Assembly (NCBI RefSeq): GCF_900116115.1
Contig: NZ_FOZP01000011.1
Span: 1 to 52,033, forward strand
Reading direction: 5' to 3'
Length of the DNA: 52,033 nucleotides
DNA from: Lutibacter maritimus
Lineage (GTDB): Bacteria; Bacteroidota; Bacteroidia; Flavobacteriales; Flavobacteriaceae
Positions 9,404 through 20,149 of this stretch are shown here, in pieces. The notes beneath the pieces are model-generated. The model saw only the letters and a program-made list of their open reading frames with translations, ran no database searches and was not told the DNA's origin. A program made the translations under genes and the position numbers. The first letter of the stretch is position 1; each line of letters begins with the position of its first letter.

Positions 9404-10126
9404 TTAGCTTCCTGATACACTACCTCCAGAAGAGGTATCTTTATTTACTTCGGTAGGATTTCCTTCATAGTCAATATCTCCACCGCTACTTGCTTTTGCT
9501 ATTAGTTTTCCTGATACATTTAAATCTATATTTGCACCACTACTAACTTTTGCAGTTGCGTTAATAGTTTCAAGTTTGTCAGCATCTATTGAACTTCCGC
9601 TACTTGCCATTGCTGAAAATTCTTTTGATTTTCCGTAGATATTGATAGTAGCTCCGCTAGATGATGAACTTGAAATTTCATCGGCATTTACATACATTTT
9701 TATTGCACTTCCACTACTTGAATCTAACTCAAGTATGGTAGTTTCAATAGTGTTTTCAGTTTTAACTGATGCGCCACTAGAGGTTTCTATTTTTGAAATA
9801 TCACTAGTAGTTAAATATACTTTTCTGCTTGCAGCTTTATAAACATTTTTATCAAAATAAATATTTAGTTTGTTGTTTTTTACTTCAGTTCTTAAAATAT
9901 CAATTATATTTTCATCGGCTTCAACTTTAAGTTCTGTTGAATTGCCTTGAGTTATATAAACTTGTATACCTTGCTGCACCTTTATTTCACTAAAGTTAGA
10001 GCTAATTGTTCTGTCTTCAGAAACAACATCGCCATTTCCTTTAATTCCGGTTAAGCCATCCATAAAACAAGATGTTGTTGTTACTAGTAGCAGTAAAAAG
10101 GTGGTTAATTTTATAAGTGTTTTCAT
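9404..10126 (-). CDS. GIN-domain (DUF2807) lipoprotein
   Basis: The 240-residue protein has a lipoprotein signal (TTFLLLLVTTTSC, lipidated C20) and then one DUF2807/GIN domain, a right-handed beta-helix-like fold with regularly spaced SSG turns (SSGAS, SSGSA, SSGAT, SSGSS, SSGAN, SSGGD). The domain opens with RTISSNFSEIKVQQGIQVYI, typical of the family. It is predicted to sit on the outer face of the inner membrane or on the outer membrane. It is the last gene of the DUF4870-PadR-PspC-GIN cluster, 96 bases after the PspC gene. Its biochemical role is unknown; the family is often described as a putative auto-transporter adhesin head, which I regard as unproven. Confidence 0.88.
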   Translation of the reverse strand: MKTLIKLTTFLLLLVTTTSCFMDGLTGIKGNGDVVSEDRTISSNFSEIKVQQGIQVYITQGNSTELKVEADENIIDILRTEVKNNKLNIYFDKNVYKAASRKVYLTTSDISKIETSSGASVKTENTIETTILELDSSSGSAIKMYVNADEISSSSSSGATINIYGKSKEFSAMASSGSSIDADKLETINATAKVSSGANIDLNVSGKLIAKASSGGDIDYEGNPTEVNKDTSSGGSVSGS

Positions 10127-10222
10127 AATATAGTTTGTTTTTGTTGCTTCAAAAATATTTTGAAACTTTCAGCTTTTACAATTTAATTTACTGAGTTGTT
10201 AAATTTTGTTGATGAAATGTAA

Positions 10223-11971
10223 CTACTCAATTGTCATTCCGGTTTCATCAATATTAACTTCAGCATTTTTATTGTTGTCGTTTACTTTAATTTTTAGGCC
10301 GTTTTCATCTAATTTTAAATTAAAACTTCCATTTTTTTCTTTGTAATCATCGCCAAAAATTGCTTCATTACAATTTAAACATTCCAAGCCATTTTCTGTC
10401 ATTTTGTAGTAATTTTTAGGCATATCTCTATCGTGTATATTTTGAATATTGTCTACATCATTTAAAAAACTTCTTGTTGAATTATCTAAATAAATAATAG
10501 TATTTACGGGTAAATAAATTGTGATATCTACAGATTGATCTTTAAATTTATTTTTAAAGTTAGATAAAAAATAACCATTTAAAAGTAAATTTTTATCATT
10601 TAAATTAAATTGATATTCAATAGATTCTGCATCTTTATTAGCTGTTAATCTGTTGTTTCCTTCTGATTCTTTTCTAATTTTAACAAATGCATTTTCTTTG
10701 TCTGTTGTTTTAATATCTACATAAACTCTGGTTGAATATAATTTTTGCACATCTTTATCATACACACTTTCGTAACCGTAGTTTCTTCTTAATTCTTTTC
10801 TGTTAGACAAGTTTTCATCACCTACCATTTTAATTTTAAGAGTGTCAGTTGGCGTTAATACTATATCTTCTGTTTGGTTGTAAACACCATCATAAGCTTT
10901 TTGTGTAGCAAAGTTAATTCCTGCAAAACCTAAACCTAATAAAGCAATTATCCAAACACCTAAAAGTGATAATTTGGTTGTTGTGCTAAAAGATTTTACG
11001 TTGTTTGAAAGTATTCTTAATCCTAGCATAAAAAGTACAAAAAATGGAATTCCGACTGCTAAAAAGGTAAATACTAACAATAACCAAGTTGGTATTACAG
11101 AATCAAAGAAAAATGGAGGATAATGTACATAATCGTTTCCAAAACCTAGCATTTCAATACTTCCCCAAGAGAATGCTCCAAAAATTAAGGCAATTAATGT
11201 AATTGCTGCTATAAAAATTAGCAAGGCACCAATTAATTTACCAAAAATATTGAATATAGTAATTAGTATTTTTCCTAATGTATCAATAATTTCTTGTATG
11301 CCACTTTTTGCTCTGTTTTCTACATTTCTTTTAAATTCTGGGTTTTTTACTCTTTCAGTTGCGCTGTTTACACCATCTTTCACACGTGATGAAACATCTT
11401 GAAATTCTTCTCTAATTTTACGTTCGATATTGCTAATATTTACGGGTTCACCTTTCATTTGTAATTTTTCAGCTGTAGTTTCAGCTACCGGAATTAAGAT
11501 CCAAAGAATAATGTATATTAAAATTCCTGTTCCAAAAAAGAATACTAAAATAAGCCATAAAATTCTCACCCAAAGAGCATCAATCCCAAAGTAATGAGCT
11601 AAACCTGCGCAAACACCACCTAAAAATTTATCTTCATTATCTCTAAATAATTTTTTTGATGATGATGTTGGTCTGTAACTTTGTTGATCTTCAAAAAGTT
11701 CTTCATCTACCAAATAATCTTCAGGTTTTCCCATTATTTTGGTAATTTCATCAATATCGCTCTCGTTTATTACTTGGCGTTCATTAACAATTCTTTCAGA
11801 TAATAATTCACCAATTCTAAGTTCAATATCATTTAATATTTCGTCTCTTCCTTGAGGGTCATCACTTAAAGATTTTCTAATGGCATCTAAATAACGTTTC
11901 AGTTTTTGATAAGCTAATTCATCAATATGAAAGAAGATACCTCCTAAATTTATATTTATTGTTTTATTCAT
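10223..11971 (-). CDS. PspC-domain membrane protein
   Basis: The 582-residue protein has three parts. Residues 1-95 form a cytoplasmic helical HAAS-like region (LSDDPQGRDEILNDIELRIG...IMGKPEDYL). Residues about 105-165 form the PspC domain (RDNEDKFLGGVCAGLAHYFG, then a hydrophobic helix IRILWLILVFFFGTGILIYI). A long linker leads to about three more membrane helices between 235 and 355. A C-terminal domain of about 220 residues, probably extracytoplasmic, resembles the GIN-like beta-rich tails seen in this family. PspC senses envelope stress in enterobacteria, but here the family is linked to PadR rather than PspF. Its start overlaps the end of padR by 4 bases (ATGA), indicating translational coupling. 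Confidence 0.9.
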   Translation of the reverse strand: MNKTININLGGIFFHIDELAYQKLKRYLDAIRKSLSDDPQGRDEILNDIELRIGELLSERIVNERQVINESDIDEITKIMGKPEDYLVDEELFEDQQSYRPTSSSKKLFRDNEDKFLGGVCAGLAHYFGIDALWVRILWLILVFFFGTGILIYIILWILIPVAETTAEKLQMKGEPVNISNIERKIREEFQDVSSRVKDGVNSATERVKNPEFKRNVENRAKSGIQEIIDTLGKILITIFNIFGKLIGALLIFIAAITLIALIFGAFSWGSIEMLGFGNDYVHYPPFFFDSVIPTWLLLVFTFLAVGIPFFVLFMLGLRILSNNVKSFSTTTKLSLLGVWIIALLGLGFAGINFATQKAYDGVYNQTEDIVLTPTDTLKIKMVGDENLSNRKELRRNYGYESVYDKDVQKLYSTRVYVDIKTTDKENAFVKIRKESEGNNRLTANKDAESIEYQFNLNDKNLLLNGYFLSNFKNKFKDQSVDITIYLPVNTIIYLDNSTRSFLNDVDNIQNIHDRDMPKNYYKMTENGLECLNCNEAIFGDDYKEKNGSFNLKLDENGLKIKVNDNNKNAEVNIDETGMTIE

Positions 11972-12309
11972 TTTTCAGTTGATTTATTGTTGGTTACTAA
12001 GTTTACAGCTTCAACAAGCTCGCTCCAAGTAGTGTTTAATTCGTTTAAAAATATTTTTCCGGTTTCTGTTAAATCGTAATATTTTCTTGGTGGTCCAGAT
12101 GTGGATTCTTCCCATCTATATTCTAATAAACCTGCATTTTTTAGTCTGGTTAATAAAGGATATACAGTTCCTTCAACAACTAACAATTTTGCATCTTTAA
12201 GTTGCGATAAAATTTCAGAAGTGTATGCGTCGCCATGTTGTAAAATGGAAAGTATGCAATATTCTAAAACTCCTTTTCGCATTTGCGCTTTCGTGTTTTC
12301 TATCTTCAT
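11968..12309 (-). CDS. PadR-family transcriptional repressor
   Basis: The 113-residue protein is a short PadR winged helix without the long C-terminal extension. Visible features are the N-terminal helix (RKGVLEYCILSILQHGDAYT), the recognition helix region (LVVEGTVYPLLTRLKNAGLLE) and the wing (SGPPRKYYDLTETG). PadR proteins usually repress their own operon and respond to small ligands or membrane-active compounds. This one overlaps the PspC gene by 4 bases and follows the DUF4870 gene by 25 bases, so it probably autoregulates this envelope operon from the promoter near 12735-12767. Confidence 0.92.
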   Translation of the reverse strand: MKIENTKAQMRKGVLEYCILSILQHGDAYTSEILSQLKDAKLLVVEGTVYPLLTRLKNAGLLEYRWEESTSGPPRKYYDLTETGKIFLNELNTTWSELVEAVNLVTNNKSTEK

Positions 12310-12334
12310 AAGTTGATATTTTATTTTTCAAATG

Positions 12335-12706
12335 CTATTTAACAAATTCTATGGTATATGGATAATTATAATATTCTCCATTGGTTGCTTTTATGCTTGC
12401 AGAAATTATTAATACTATTTTTAATATAATAGCAGGTATAATTCCAAGTAACACCGCAATTAATCCTAACCCTAAAGTTAATATGGTAATAGGAATAATT
12501 AAAATTGCAAGTAAAAAACAATAAAGCATAATACTTAATTGAAAATTTACAGCAGCTTTACCATGAGAGTCAATATAAGTGCTTTCATTTTTTTTAGCTA
12601 TCCATAAAACTAATGGCGCTATTATATTTCCTAATGGAAAAACCCAACCAGCAAATCCACTTAAATGTGTTAGTGTGCTATAATTTTTGTCGTTTTGAGT
12701 GATCAT
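12335..12706 (-). CDS. DUF4870 domain membrane protein
   Basis: This 123-residue protein is almost entirely a DUF4870 domain. It opens with TLTHLSGFAGWVFPLGNIIAP and continues with WIAKKNESTYIDSHGKAAVNFQ and long hydrophobic stretches up to residue 108. Three membrane helices are likely. Function is unknown. It is the first gene of the PadR-PspC-GIN operon, directly behind a promoter whose boxes overlap repeats, so its expression is probably set by the PadR protein encoded next to it. Confidence 0.88.
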   Translation of the reverse strand: MITQNDKNYSTLTHLSGFAGWVFPLGNIIAPLVLWIAKKNESTYIDSHGKAAVNFQLSIMLYCFLLAILIIPITILTLGLGLIAVLLGIIPAIILKIVLIISASIKATNGEYYNYPYTIEFVK

Positions 12707-12727
12707 AATTTTATGGTTTTACTATTC

Positions 12728-12775
12728 TACTATGCAAATATATGTATAAAAGATAGTAATATGCAAAACATAGTA
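12728..12775 (-). promoter_or_regulatory. Promoter and possible PadR operator for the DUF4870-PadR-PspC operon
   Basis: On the minus strand a TTTG (12767-12764) and a TATATTTG (12742-12735) are separated by 21 bases, a good Bacteroidota promoter. Both boxes are part of a direct repeat (TATGCAAA on the plus strand at 12731-12738 and 12760-12767). Outer inverted arms TACTATG (12728-12734) and CATAGTA (12769-12775) flank the promoter. This arrangement is suitable for a dimeric repressor, probably the PadR protein; the operator role is an inference. Confidence 0.5.
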
Positions 12776-12873
12776 CTGTATTTTAACATTTTATTAACAA
12801 AAAATCTAATATTGTGAGTTTTAATTTTAAATAATTGTGTGTAAATAAACTGTTATGATAATGTTATTATTTG

Positions 12874-12881
12874 TATATTTG
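12874..12881 (+). promoter_or_regulatory. Probable -7 box for the histidine kinase pair
   Basis: TATATTTG matches TAnnTTTG. It lies 83 bases before the kinase ATG, giving a leader of about 75 bases. The upstream box is not clear. Confidence 0.4.
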
Positions 12882-12963
12882 GTGTGAAAATATGAACAAA
12901 TGGTTTAAAAATGTGTATGTAAGGTTATTTTGTTTGTTTTTAATCGTTTAAGCCCCAATAAAT

Positions 12964-15672
<2,709 letters not shown>

Positions 15673-15676
15673 AATT

Positions 15677-16780
15677 ATGGATACTAAAAATTATACTATA
15701 CTTATAGTTGATGATAATCCTAATAATTTAAAAGTTTTAGGAGGTATTTTAAAAGCTGTTGGTTATAACTTTAGAATGGCTAAATCTGGTAAACAAGCAC
15801 TTAGTATTTTAGAAAAAACCAAACCAGAATTAGTGTTGTTAGATATACAAATGCCTGAAATGGATGGTTTTGAAACATGTAAAAAAATTAAAGAAATTCC
15901 AGAAAATACAAATATTCCAATTATTTTTTTAACTGCAAATACAGATGCTGAAAGTGTTAATAAAGCATTTAAATCTGGTGGAGTTGATTATGTAACAAAG
16001 CCTTTTAATACAGATGAATTACTTATTAGAATAGAAACTCATATTAAATTAAAAATTCAGGCAGAAGAATTATTAAGACAAAATGCAGCAAAAGATAAAT
16101 TCTTTTCAATTATTTCACACGATTTAAAAAATCCGTTAGCAAATATACTTGGCTTTTCAGAATTAATTAAAGAAAACTTTGATGAAATTGATCCAAAAAA
16201 ACTTTTAAATTTTATTGGATATATTAATAATTCGGCAGTTTATGCTTTAGAAATTTTAGATGATTTGTTGGATTGGTCAAGAATTCAAAGAGGAAGTTTA
16301 ATCTCAAGCAAACAAAATTTTAATTTAAGTAAATTACTTAAAAATAATATTGAAGGTCACAAACCACAAGCACAAGCAAAAAGCATATTTTTTGATTATA
16401 GTTTTGATAAAGATGTGTTTATACATGCCGATGAAAGAATGGTTTCAGCAATTGTTAGAAATTTAATTTCTAATGCTATTAAATTTACTCCTAAAGGAGG
16501 TTTAATATCGGTTTCTACCAAAGAAGTTATAATCAATAATAAAAAATTAATTGAAACTGAAATTAAAGATACTGGAGTTGGTATTGAAGAAAAAGATATT
16601 AATAAACTTTTTAAAATAGAACAAAATTATAATTCTAAAGGAACAAATAACGAAACTGGTACAGGTTTAGGTTTAATTTTATGTAAGGAGTTTATTAATC
16701 AAAACAACGGTACAATTAGAGTGAAAAGTAAACCAAAAGTAGGTACAAGTTTTATTTTTGATTTAGAGCCAGCATTTTAA
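15677..16780 (+). CDS. Response regulator-histidine kinase fusion (REC-HisKA-HATPase)
   Basis: The 367-residue protein starts with a receiver domain (LIVDDNPNNLKVLGG, phospho-acceptor D56 in LLDIQMPEMDG, K in VTKPFNTDEL). HisKA follows, with H148 in FFSIISHDLKNPLANILGF, and then HATPase (NLISNAIKFTPKGG, DTGVGI, GTGLGL). There is no DNA-binding output domain. It follows the PAS/GAF hybrid kinase by 4 bases. A natural reading is that the first kinase phosphorylates this receiver, which then controls the second kinase's activity; the final output regulator is not encoded nearby. Confidence 0.92.
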   Translation: MDTKNYTILIVDDNPNNLKVLGGILKAVGYNFRMAKSGKQALSILEKTKPELVLLDIQMPEMDGFETCKKIKEIPENTNIPIIFLTANTDAESVNKAFKSGGVDYVTKPFNTDELLIRIETHIKLKIQAEELLRQNAAKDKFFSIISHDLKNPLANILGFSELIKENFDEIDPKKLLNFIGYINNSAVYALEILDDLLDWSRIQRGSLISSKQNFNLSKLLKNNIEGHKPQAQAKSIFFDYSFDKDVFIHADERMVSAIVRNLISNAIKFTPKGGLISVSTKEVIINNKKLIETEIKDTGVGIEEKDINKLFKIEQNYNSKGTNNETGTGLGLILCKEFINQNNGTIRVKSKPKVGTSFIFDLEPAF

Positions 16781-16845
16781 ATTAAATTCCTTAAACTATA
16801 TATAAATTGTCTTCTTTTTTATAAATTAACCTCAAAATAAATAAC

Positions 16846-17298
16846 ATGGAGGTTACTGTAAAAAAAATGAATAAATTTTTAATGTTTAAATTACCATCAG
16901 CATTTATTTGTGGGGTAAAATTAAACCAACTTACAAACGAAAAAGCAGTGGTTTTGGTTAAGCATCGTTGGATTAATCAAAATCCATTTAATTCCATGTA
17001 TTTTGCAGTGCAATCAATGGCTGCAGAATTAACTACTGGATCAATTGTTATCAAAAAAATTAAAGAAAGCAACAAGAATGTTTCTATGTTGGTTACAAAT
17101 CACCAAGGTGCTTTTACAAAAAAAGCAGTTGGTGTTATTAAATTTATTTGTAATGATGGTGTATTAATAGATGAAGCTTTAAAAAGAACGATAGAAACTG
17201 GTGAAGGACAAAAAATTACAATGGAATCTATTGGGGTTGATGAAAGTGGAGATCAAGTTTCTGTTTACAAATTTGAATGGAGTATTAAATTAAAATAA
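16846..17298 (+). CDS. DUF4442 hotdog-fold protein
   Basis: The 150-residue protein matches DUF4442, a hotdog-fold thioesterase-like family. Recognisable segments are KLPSAFICGVKL, the substrate-site-like NPFNSMYFAVQSMAAELTTG, and a closing beta-strand VSVYKFEWSIKLK. The helix carrying MYFAVQSMAAELTTG corresponds to the central hotdog helix, so acyl-CoA or acyl-ACP binding is possible, but no activity can be assigned. An alternative start exists at the second Met (position 16867). It precedes the AIM24 gene by 10 bases, so the two are cotranscribed. Confidence 0.82.
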   Translation: MEVTVKKMNKFLMFKLPSAFICGVKLNQLTNEKAVVLVKHRWINQNPFNSMYFAVQSMAAELTTGSIVIKKIKESNKNVSMLVTNHQGAFTKKAVGVIKFICNDGVLIDEALKRTIETGEGQKITMESIGVDESGDQVSVYKFEWSIKLK

Positions 17299-17308
17299 AA
17301 ATAAAAAT

Positions 17309-18109
17309 ATGAATGCACATGAAATAGATTATCAAATACACGGTGAAGAAATGCAATTTGTTGAAATTGAATTAGATCCACAAGAAGGTGTTGTAGCAGA
17401 GTCTGGAAGTTTTATGATGATGAGTGATGGAATTAAAATGGATACAATATTTGGAGATGGATCAAACCAAAATGAAGGAGTTTTAGGAAAACTTTTTTCG
17501 GCCGGAAAAAGATTGTTAACAGGCGAAAGTTTATTTATGACCATTTTTTCTAATATTGGAATTGGTAAAAAGAAAATATCATTTGCAGCACCATATCCAG
17601 GTAAAATTATTCCAATTGATTTAAGTGAATTAGATGGAAAATTTATCTGTCAAAAAGATGCTTTTTTATGTGCAGCAAAAGGGGTTTCAGTTGGTATTGA
17701 ATTTTCTAAAAGATTAGGAAGAGGTTTGTTTGGAGGTGAAGGGTTTATAATGGAAAAGTTAGAAGGTGATGGAATGGTATTTGTACATGCTGGTGGAAAT
17801 ATGAGTAAAAAAGTTTTACAAGCGGGAGAAATACTAAAGGTTGATACAGGTTGTGTTGTTGGGTTTACTAAAAAGGTTGATTATGATATAGAGTTTGTAG
17901 GTGGTATTAGAAATACTGTTTTTGGTGGTGAAGGTTTGTTTTTTGCAACTTTAAAAGGACCAGGAATAGTGTATGTTCAATCTTTACCATTTAGTAGGTT
18001 GGCAGGAAGAGTATTAGCTTTAGCGCCTCAAACTGGTAACAAAACTAGAGGTGAAGGAAGTGTTTTAGGTGGTTTGGGTAGAATTTTAGATGGAGATAAT
18101 AGAATTTAA
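17309..18109 (+). CDS. AIM24/TIGR00266 family protein
   Basis: The 266-residue protein is a full-length TIGR00266/AIM24 member with the double-stranded beta-helix fold also seen in the trp RNA-binding attenuation protein. Features are EVVAESGSFM-like (GVVAESGSFMMMSDGIKM), the central Gly-rich loops (LLTGESLFM, GRGLFGGEGF) and RNTVFGGEGLFFATLKGPG near the C-terminus. The yeast homologue is mitochondrial; the bacterial role is unknown. It is probably cotranscribed with the DUF4442 gene and ends before a strong hairpin terminator shared with the convergent gene. Confidence 0.9.
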   Translation: MNAHEIDYQIHGEEMQFVEIELDPQEGVVAESGSFMMMSDGIKMDTIFGDGSNQNEGVLGKLFSAGKRLLTGESLFMTIFSNIGIGKKKISFAAPYPGKIIPIDLSELDGKFICQKDAFLCAAKGVSVGIEFSKRLGRGLFGGEGFIMEKLEGDGMVFVHAGGNMSKKVLQAGEILKVDTGCVVGFTKKVDYDIEFVGGIRNTVFGGEGLFFATLKGPGIVYVQSLPFSRLAGRVLALAPQTGNKTRGEGSVLGGLGRILDGDNRI

Positions 18110-18132
18110 TACTTTGAAAAAATAATAAGTAT

Positions 18133-18163
18133 AAAAAAGCCGAAGTTTAACTTCGGCTTTTTT
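18133..18163. terminator. Bidirectional terminator between AIM24 and a convergent membrane protein gene
   Basis: The stem AAAAAAGCCGAAG / CTTCGGCTTTTTT with a 5-base loop (TTTAA) has A and T tracts on both sides. It sits between the convergent stop codons at 18109 and 18165. Confidence 0.9.
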
Positions 18164-18164
18164 A

Positions 18165-18803
18165 TTAATGTTCTAAAGATGCTAATTCTTTATAATTTTT
18201 ACTTAATCTTCTTAAAAATATTCCATATATAATTCTGTAATACAAACAAAGTAAACCAAGCATAACAATTAATGTTACTACTTGTACAATGAGCATAATA
18301 TTTAAAAATTTATCGCCATCAATGTTTAAATTCCCTGGATTTAAAGCTTCAATTAATGTTTCAGGATTAGAAAACATTACAATATTTAAAATAATTGATA
18401 AAAGTACATAAACTATAATATTGTAATACACATAGTAGTTCACAGTTTTTCGGGTTTTTATTATTTTTTTCATTAATAAATTTGTGTTTTCACTAACACA
18501 AATAGCTTTGTAATTCTTGTAAAAAAAGTAAATAAAAACAATGACTATGATATAGTGTATAAATTGAGTAGCTAATAAAAAAGTTTTTAAGTTAAATTTC
18601 TCGTATATTTCTAAATAGCTGTCAGGTATTAATAAGTTTAATCCAGTCCAAAATAATAATTCAGCGATACTAATAATCAAAATCCATTTTACTATAGATG
18701 ATGATTTTTTATGAATCATTTTATAAATATCATCATATGATATTTTTGGAAGGGTAGCTTCCTGCTTCTTCCAATCTCTTTTTAATATATCTAATTCATC
18801 CAT
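18165..18803 (-). CDS. Four-helix membrane protein partnered with a sigma factor
   Basis: The 212-residue protein begins with a soluble stretch (MDELDILKRDWKKQEATLPK) and has four hydrophobic segments at roughly residues 39-59, 76-95, 119-140 and 165-190, ending with a basic-acidic tail. It starts 3 bases after the sigma-factor stop codon, so it is cotranscribed with it. The position is that of an anti-sigma factor, but no zinc-binding anti-sigma motif is present. Homologues are sometimes labelled beta-carotene monooxygenase in databases, which nothing in this sequence supports. Function is unknown; a regulatory membrane partner is an inference from position. Confidence 0.75.
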   Translation of the reverse strand: MDELDILKRDWKKQEATLPKISYDDIYKMIHKKSSSIVKWILIISIAELLFWTGLNLLIPDSYLEIYEKFNLKTFLLATQFIHYIIVIVFIYFFYKNYKAICVSENTNLLMKKIIKTRKTVNYYVYYNIIVYVLLSIILNIVMFSNPETLIEALNPGNLNIDGDKFLNIMLIVQVVTLIVMLGLLCLYYRIIYGIFLRRLSKNYKELASLEH

Positions 18804-18806
18804 AGG

Positions 18807-19319
18807 TTACGGATTTAATATTGTTTTTAAGCGAGTTTTTATTCTATTCATTTTCACGCGAGCATTCACTTCAGAAATACCGATTGTTTCAGATATTTCG
18901 CTATAATTTTTATCTTCTAAGTATAAGAATATTAAAGCTTTATCAATATCTGATAGCTGATGTATTGCTTTATACATTAGTTTTAATTGTTCATCCTCTG
19001 TATTGTCATAATCTGTAGCTTCTATTTTGTGTAAAACTGTATCAAAATCTTGTGTTGGAACACTTCTTTTAGATTTTCGGTACAATGTTATGGCGGTATT
19101 TAAACCAATTCTGTACATCCAAGTACTTAATTTAGAATCGCCTCTAAATTTCGGATATGCATTCCATAGTTGTATTGTTATCTCCTGAAATAAATCGTTG
19201 TGCGACTCTTGATCAGAAGTATAAATTCTACATACTTTATGAACAATATTCTGATTTTCTTGAAATTCAGAAATAAATTTATGTTCTAGTTCTTTATTCA
19301 AATCTGGGTTAGTTATCAA
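18807..19319 (-). CDS. ECF-type RNA polymerase sigma factor
   Basis: The 170-residue protein has sigma region 2 (NIVHKVCRIYTSDQESHNDL, then QEITIQLWNAYPKFRGDSKLSTWMYRIGLN) and sigma region 4 (LSDIDKALIFLYLEDKNYSE, ISEVNARVKMNRIKTRLK). The first usable start is TTG at 19319, because no in-frame ATG occurs before WMYRIG around residue 67, which would remove region 2. It is followed 3 bases later by a four-helix membrane protein that could hold it inactive. Genes controlled by it are unknown. Confidence 0.9.
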   Translation of the reverse strand: MITNPDLNKELEHKFISEFQENQNIVHKVCRIYTSDQESHNDLFQEITIQLWNAYPKFRGDSKLSTWMYRIGLNTAITLYRKSKRSVPTQDFDTVLHKIEATDYDNTEDEQLKLMYKAIHQLSDIDKALIFLYLEDKNYSEISETIGISEVNARVKMNRIKTRLKTILNP

Positions 19320-19365
19320 TTAATAAGTATATCGTTTGTGTAATTTGTTACAACTAAATTAAAAT

Positions 19366-19395
19366 AAAAAAGCAACTCAATTGAGTTGCTTTTTT
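19366..19395 (-). terminator. Terminator after the DUF4369 lipoprotein gene
   Basis: A perfect 30-base palindrome (AAAAAAGCAACTCAA and its reverse complement) begins 2 bases past the stop at 19398. It is symmetrical but serves the minus strand here. Confidence 0.88.
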
Positions 19396-19397
19396 AT

Positions 19398-20096
19398 TTA
19401 GTTTTCATTTTGTTTTATTTCTTTAATATAAGCATCTAATTCAAGCCCATATTTAGATTTTTTAATTTTAGCGGTTAAGCTATTATTTACAGTATCTAAT
19501 AACTTAATGTTGGCGTTGTACAATTCAGTTAGTGCTAAATACGGAGCAGTTTCAAAGTCAGCATTGGTAACAGCAAAGTTAGTAGTGTAATAATATTTAC
19601 GCTTAATTAAGTTTTTTTCTTCTTTTAGTAATTTAGCTAATAAAGCGGTGTCATTTACTTTTTGAGCTTCAAATTTTTCTTTAAATAGATCTAATTGTTT
19701 TCCAGTAAATTTTTTTGCCATTGCATTGTGTTCTTCTAATTTTTCTTGATTTTTAGAACCTGATATTTTAGCTGATGTTGCAAATTTCTCAACTTTAGAA
19801 TTGATAAAGATTTCACCTTGTTCTCCAAAAAATGTAATTTTTTCTGATTCCATTTTATCTAATGATATAAAATAAACTTCAGGAGATATTACTTCATCTG
19901 AAACAACAAATTTTCCATCTCCATTTATTTCAACTGAATCTACAGAAACTAATACTGTATCTTTAATTTTTTGTAAATAAATAGTACCTTTTTTTAATCC
20001 ATCAATAGTACCATTTACAAGCATATTCTCTTTTTTATCAGCAGAACAAGAAAATAAAAGCGTAACTAAAATAACGCAACTTAATATTTTTTTCAT
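19398..20096 (-). CDS. DUF4369 domain lipoprotein
   Basis: I place the start at the ATG at 20096, giving 232 residues. A TTG seven codons upstream would put MSLKFYK before the signal and is less likely. The lipoprotein signal is KILSCVILVTLLFSCSADK with C17 as the lipid site. A DUF4369 domain follows (NGTIDGLKKGTIYLQKIKDT, SVDSVEINGDGKF). This is the module found at the N-terminus of thiol-disulfide reductases of the TlpA/ResA type in Bacteroidota. Here no thioredoxin domain or CxxC follows, only a helical tail, so it is the stand-alone form. It lies 53 bases after the DUF819 gene on the same strand. Confidence 0.8.
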   Translation of the reverse strand: MKKILSCVILVTLLFSCSADKKENMLVNGTIDGLKKGTIYLQKIKDTVLVSVDSVEINGDGKFVVSDEVISPEVYFISLDKMESEKITFFGEQGEIFINSKVEKFATSAKISGSKNQEKLEEHNAMAKKFTGKQLDLFKEKFEAQKVNDTALLAKLLKEEKNLIKRKYYYTTNFAVTNADFETAPYLALTELYNANIKLLDTVNNSLTAKIKKSKYGLELDAYIKEIKQNEN

Positions 20097-20149
20097 TTTA
20101 TAAAATTTAAGGGACAAATATCTTATATTTTTTTGAATTTTGGAATAAA

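Noticed and set aside
18165..18803. Beta-carotene monooxygenase, a name sometimes attached to such proteins
   Set aside because: The protein is a short four-helix membrane protein without the iron-binding histidines of that enzyme family.
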